A DNA stretch of 64,000 bases from Myxococcus sp. CA023 (GTDB lineage Bacteria; Myxococcota; Myxococcia; Myxococcales; Myxococcaceae), in contig NZ_JAAEAH010000008.1 of assembly GCF_010998615.1 (NCBI RefSeq), positions 62,001-126,000 on the forward strand, written 5' to 3'. The translations under genes and the position numbers were made by a program. Below the pieces are notes generated by a model, which searched no databases, was not told where the DNA came from, and was given only the letters and a program-made list of their open reading frames with translations. How positions within the stretch are numbered: the stretch's first letter is position 1; the number at the start of each line of letters is the position of its first letter. This document shows positions 62,746 through 64,000 of the stretch, piece after piece.

Positions 62746-63609
62746 TCAGAGTCCGGGCTGCCCCTGTTCGAGCAGGCCCTCGCGCACCAGCGTGAAGACC
62801 GCCTGCCCACACCGGCCCTGCATATCCGCAGTGGCACGCGCCACCCGAACGACGTAGCGCACACCGTCCAGGGTCAGCCGGGCCGATTGTCCCACCTCGG
62901 TCGTCACGGTGGTCCCCGGGCCTTGCGAACGATTCGCGTGAGTCACACGGAGTTGGACGTCCAGCGCATGCGTCCCATCCGCCAGCGTGCAGCCCGCGTC
63001 CTCCCAGCGGAAGCTCAACTCCGGAACGAGCCCTGGAGGAAGCAGCACGTCTCCCGCGACGGTGGTGGGAGCACTCGGCACCGTGAGCAGCAGCAACCGG
63101 CCCTCCGCGTCCCGCAGGGTGTCCCCCGACAGCAGCACGGGAAGCTCACCATCCTCCTTCGTAGGACAGGACGCGGGCTCGCGATGGCTGGTCCACTGAA
63201 CGACCTGACCCGTCAGGTCCGCCAGCACGTCCGGCACCTGGAGGCTGTAGCTCACGCCGCCGCGCACCGGCCCCGCCTCGTACTCCAGCACGGAGGCCCA
63301 CCGGTCCTGGTGCCGGTACGCGCCGCGCAACTGCCGTGCGACGGTGAAGCGGCGCTCCAGCCGCGTGTCCGTGCGCTGCTGCACGGCGTCCTCGGGCTCT
63401 TCCTTGAACGCCACGTCCACCTGCGCCGCGCGCCAGACCTGGACACACGGGCTCTCGCGTTGAAGCGATGCCAAGGCATGCCCGGCGTCGGGGACCGGCT
63501 CGGAGCACTTCATCTGGCAGCCCATCAGGCCGGTCAGGAGGAGCCCAGCGGCGCCACGCGTCCATCTCGCCGGGGCGCGACAACGTCCCGGACGAGGTCG
63601 CAGGCTCAT
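62746..63609 (-). CDS. Exported lipoprotein of unknown function
   Basis: The 287-residue protein has a basic N-terminus and a hydrophobic stretch ending in a lipobox-like 'LLLTGLMGC'. The mature part is beta-rich with four to five Cys ('SPCVQVWRAAQVDVAFKEEP', 'SLQVPDVLADLTGQVVQWTS', 'LSFRWEDAGCTLADGTHALD', 'VVRVARATADMQGRCGQAVF'). No family is recognised. ATG 63609 overlaps the stop of the upstream gene (ATGA), so the two are co-translated. Confidence 0.68.
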   Translation of the reverse strand: MSLRPRPGRCRAPARWTRGAAGLLLTGLMGCQMKCSEPVPDAGHALASLQRESPCVQVWRAAQVDVAFKEEPEDAVQQRTDTRLERRFTVARQLRGAYRHQDRWASVLEYEAGPVRGGVSYSLQVPDVLADLTGQVVQWTSHREPASCPTKEDGELPVLLSGDTLRDAEGRLLLLTVPSAPTTVAGDVLLPPGLVPELSFRWEDAGCTLADGTHALDVQLRVTHANRSQGPGTTVTTEVGQSARLTLDGVRYVVRVARATADMQGRCGQAVFTLVREGLLEQGQPGL

Positions 63610-64000
63610 GGGCACTCAGCGTACAGCGTCGTGCCGTCGGTCGACACGAAGAAGTCCTGCCCCTCCACCTGCCCCCGCGCCCGCAGCCGCTCCCGCGTGC
63701 GCTCCACCTTCAGGCGACGCGCCGCGACGGGTGGCTCCGCGTGGGGCACGCGCGGCTGGAACCGCACCGGCCCTCCCTTGTCGTCCGGAGCGTACTTCGC
63801 CAGCAGCGCACGGTGGGTGCCGTCGTCCGCGTCGCCGTCGTCCAGGAAGTCCAGCTCCACGGCGCCCCACTCATTCACATCGCAGTCGCACGAGCCGCAC
63901 CCAGGGAAGCCGCATCCCAGGAAGCCGTTCCGACAGGAGACACACTTGCTCTTGGGGGACGCGCTACACGCCGCGCACGCATTGCCACCAAACGAGTACG
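63606..64000 (-). CDS. Cys-rich protein, N-terminus beyond the edge, coupled to the downstream lipoprotein
   Basis: This frame runs without a stop to the right edge, so the start is outside the window. The visible N-terminal part is very Cys-rich ('NACAACSASPKSKCVSCRNG', 'GCGFPGCGSCDCDVNEWG'), with at least ten Cys in 40 residues. A charged region follows ('VELDFLDDGDADDGTHRALL', 'RLKVERTRERLRARGQVEGQ') and it ends 'FFVSTDGTTLYAECP'. The Cys density suggests metal binding or disulfides in an exported protein. Translation is coupled to the next gene (ATGA at 63606-63609). An internal GTG at 63878 would skip the Cys domain and is unlikely to be the start. Confidence 0.62.
   Translation of the reverse strand, partial: YSFGGNACAACSASPKSKCVSCRNGFLGCGFPGCGSCDCDVNEWGAVELDFLDDGDADDGTHRALLAKYAPDDKGGPVRFQPRVPHAEPPVAARRLKVERTRERLRARGQVEGQDFFVSTDGTTLYAECP

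Overview
The window is GC-rich, densely coded chromosomal DNA from a myxobacterium, most likely Myxococcus xanthus or a close relative. The evidence is a complete Dif-type chemosensory operon (difA-B-C-D-E-G order), an MglA-type Ras-like GTPase beside a PocR-domain histidine kinase, two tandem PilT-type ATPases, a Hanks-type Ser/Thr kinase, a protein of the MYXO-CTERM-anchored 'choice-of-anchor V' type at the left edge, and many lipoproteins. Genes sit on both strands in short operons, commonly with 4-base ATGA or GTGA overlaps. I saw no rRNA, tRNA or CRISPR array.

Left part (1-23.5 kb) is mostly housekeeping. It holds a TetR regulator with a DUF4336 protein, prolyl-tRNA synthetase (proS), an RNA 2',3'-cyclic phosphodiesterase (thpR), a papain-like amidase, a MopE-type metal-binding lipoprotein and trans-aconitate methyltransferase (tam). 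A five-gene branched-chain amino-acid ABC transporter (livFGMH plus binding protein) follows, then two divergent DUF2382/YsnF stress proteins, a Ser/Thr kinase, dnaK with grpE, a lysine/alanine-tailed protein and a secreted endonuclease/exonuclease-like lipoprotein.

The accessory island (23.5-27.2 kb) has lower GC and is full of debris. It carries an IS66 TnpA remnant, a protein with two CXXCG motifs and an L7/L12-like tail, a broken IS5-family element, a DUF1993 passenger gene, a 46-bp internally deleted copy of the same IS with its TAA target duplication, a scrap of Rhs repeat, and a two-gene unit that looks like an orphan toxin tip plus immunity gene.

Immediately beside it (27.3-36 kb) is the most distinctive system: a translationally coupled ECF sigma factor, a zinc-finger anti-sigma factor and a secreted caspase-like protease. 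Three tandem paralogous lipoproteins follow, each with four EF-hand-like repeats and a leucine-rich receptor-L-like domain. I read this as a surface-signalling or cell-fate module; its function is unknown.

The right part (36-64 kb) contains a DUF6311 membrane protein, a CNB-domain histidine-kinase-like protein that has lost its phospho-accepting histidine, and larC-larB (nickel-pincer cofactor). The Dif operon controlling exopolysaccharide production follows, then thiL and a novel protein made of six 72-residue repeats. Further on are a di-haem oxidoreductase, a NYN-domain protein, the HK-GTPase pair, a GNAT enzyme, the PilT pair, a VOC protein, recX and several small secreted proteins. The last segment includes an S37 peptidase homologue whose catalytic Ser reads Phe. 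Several genes in this window end with the stop codon inside or touching a terminator-like hairpin.
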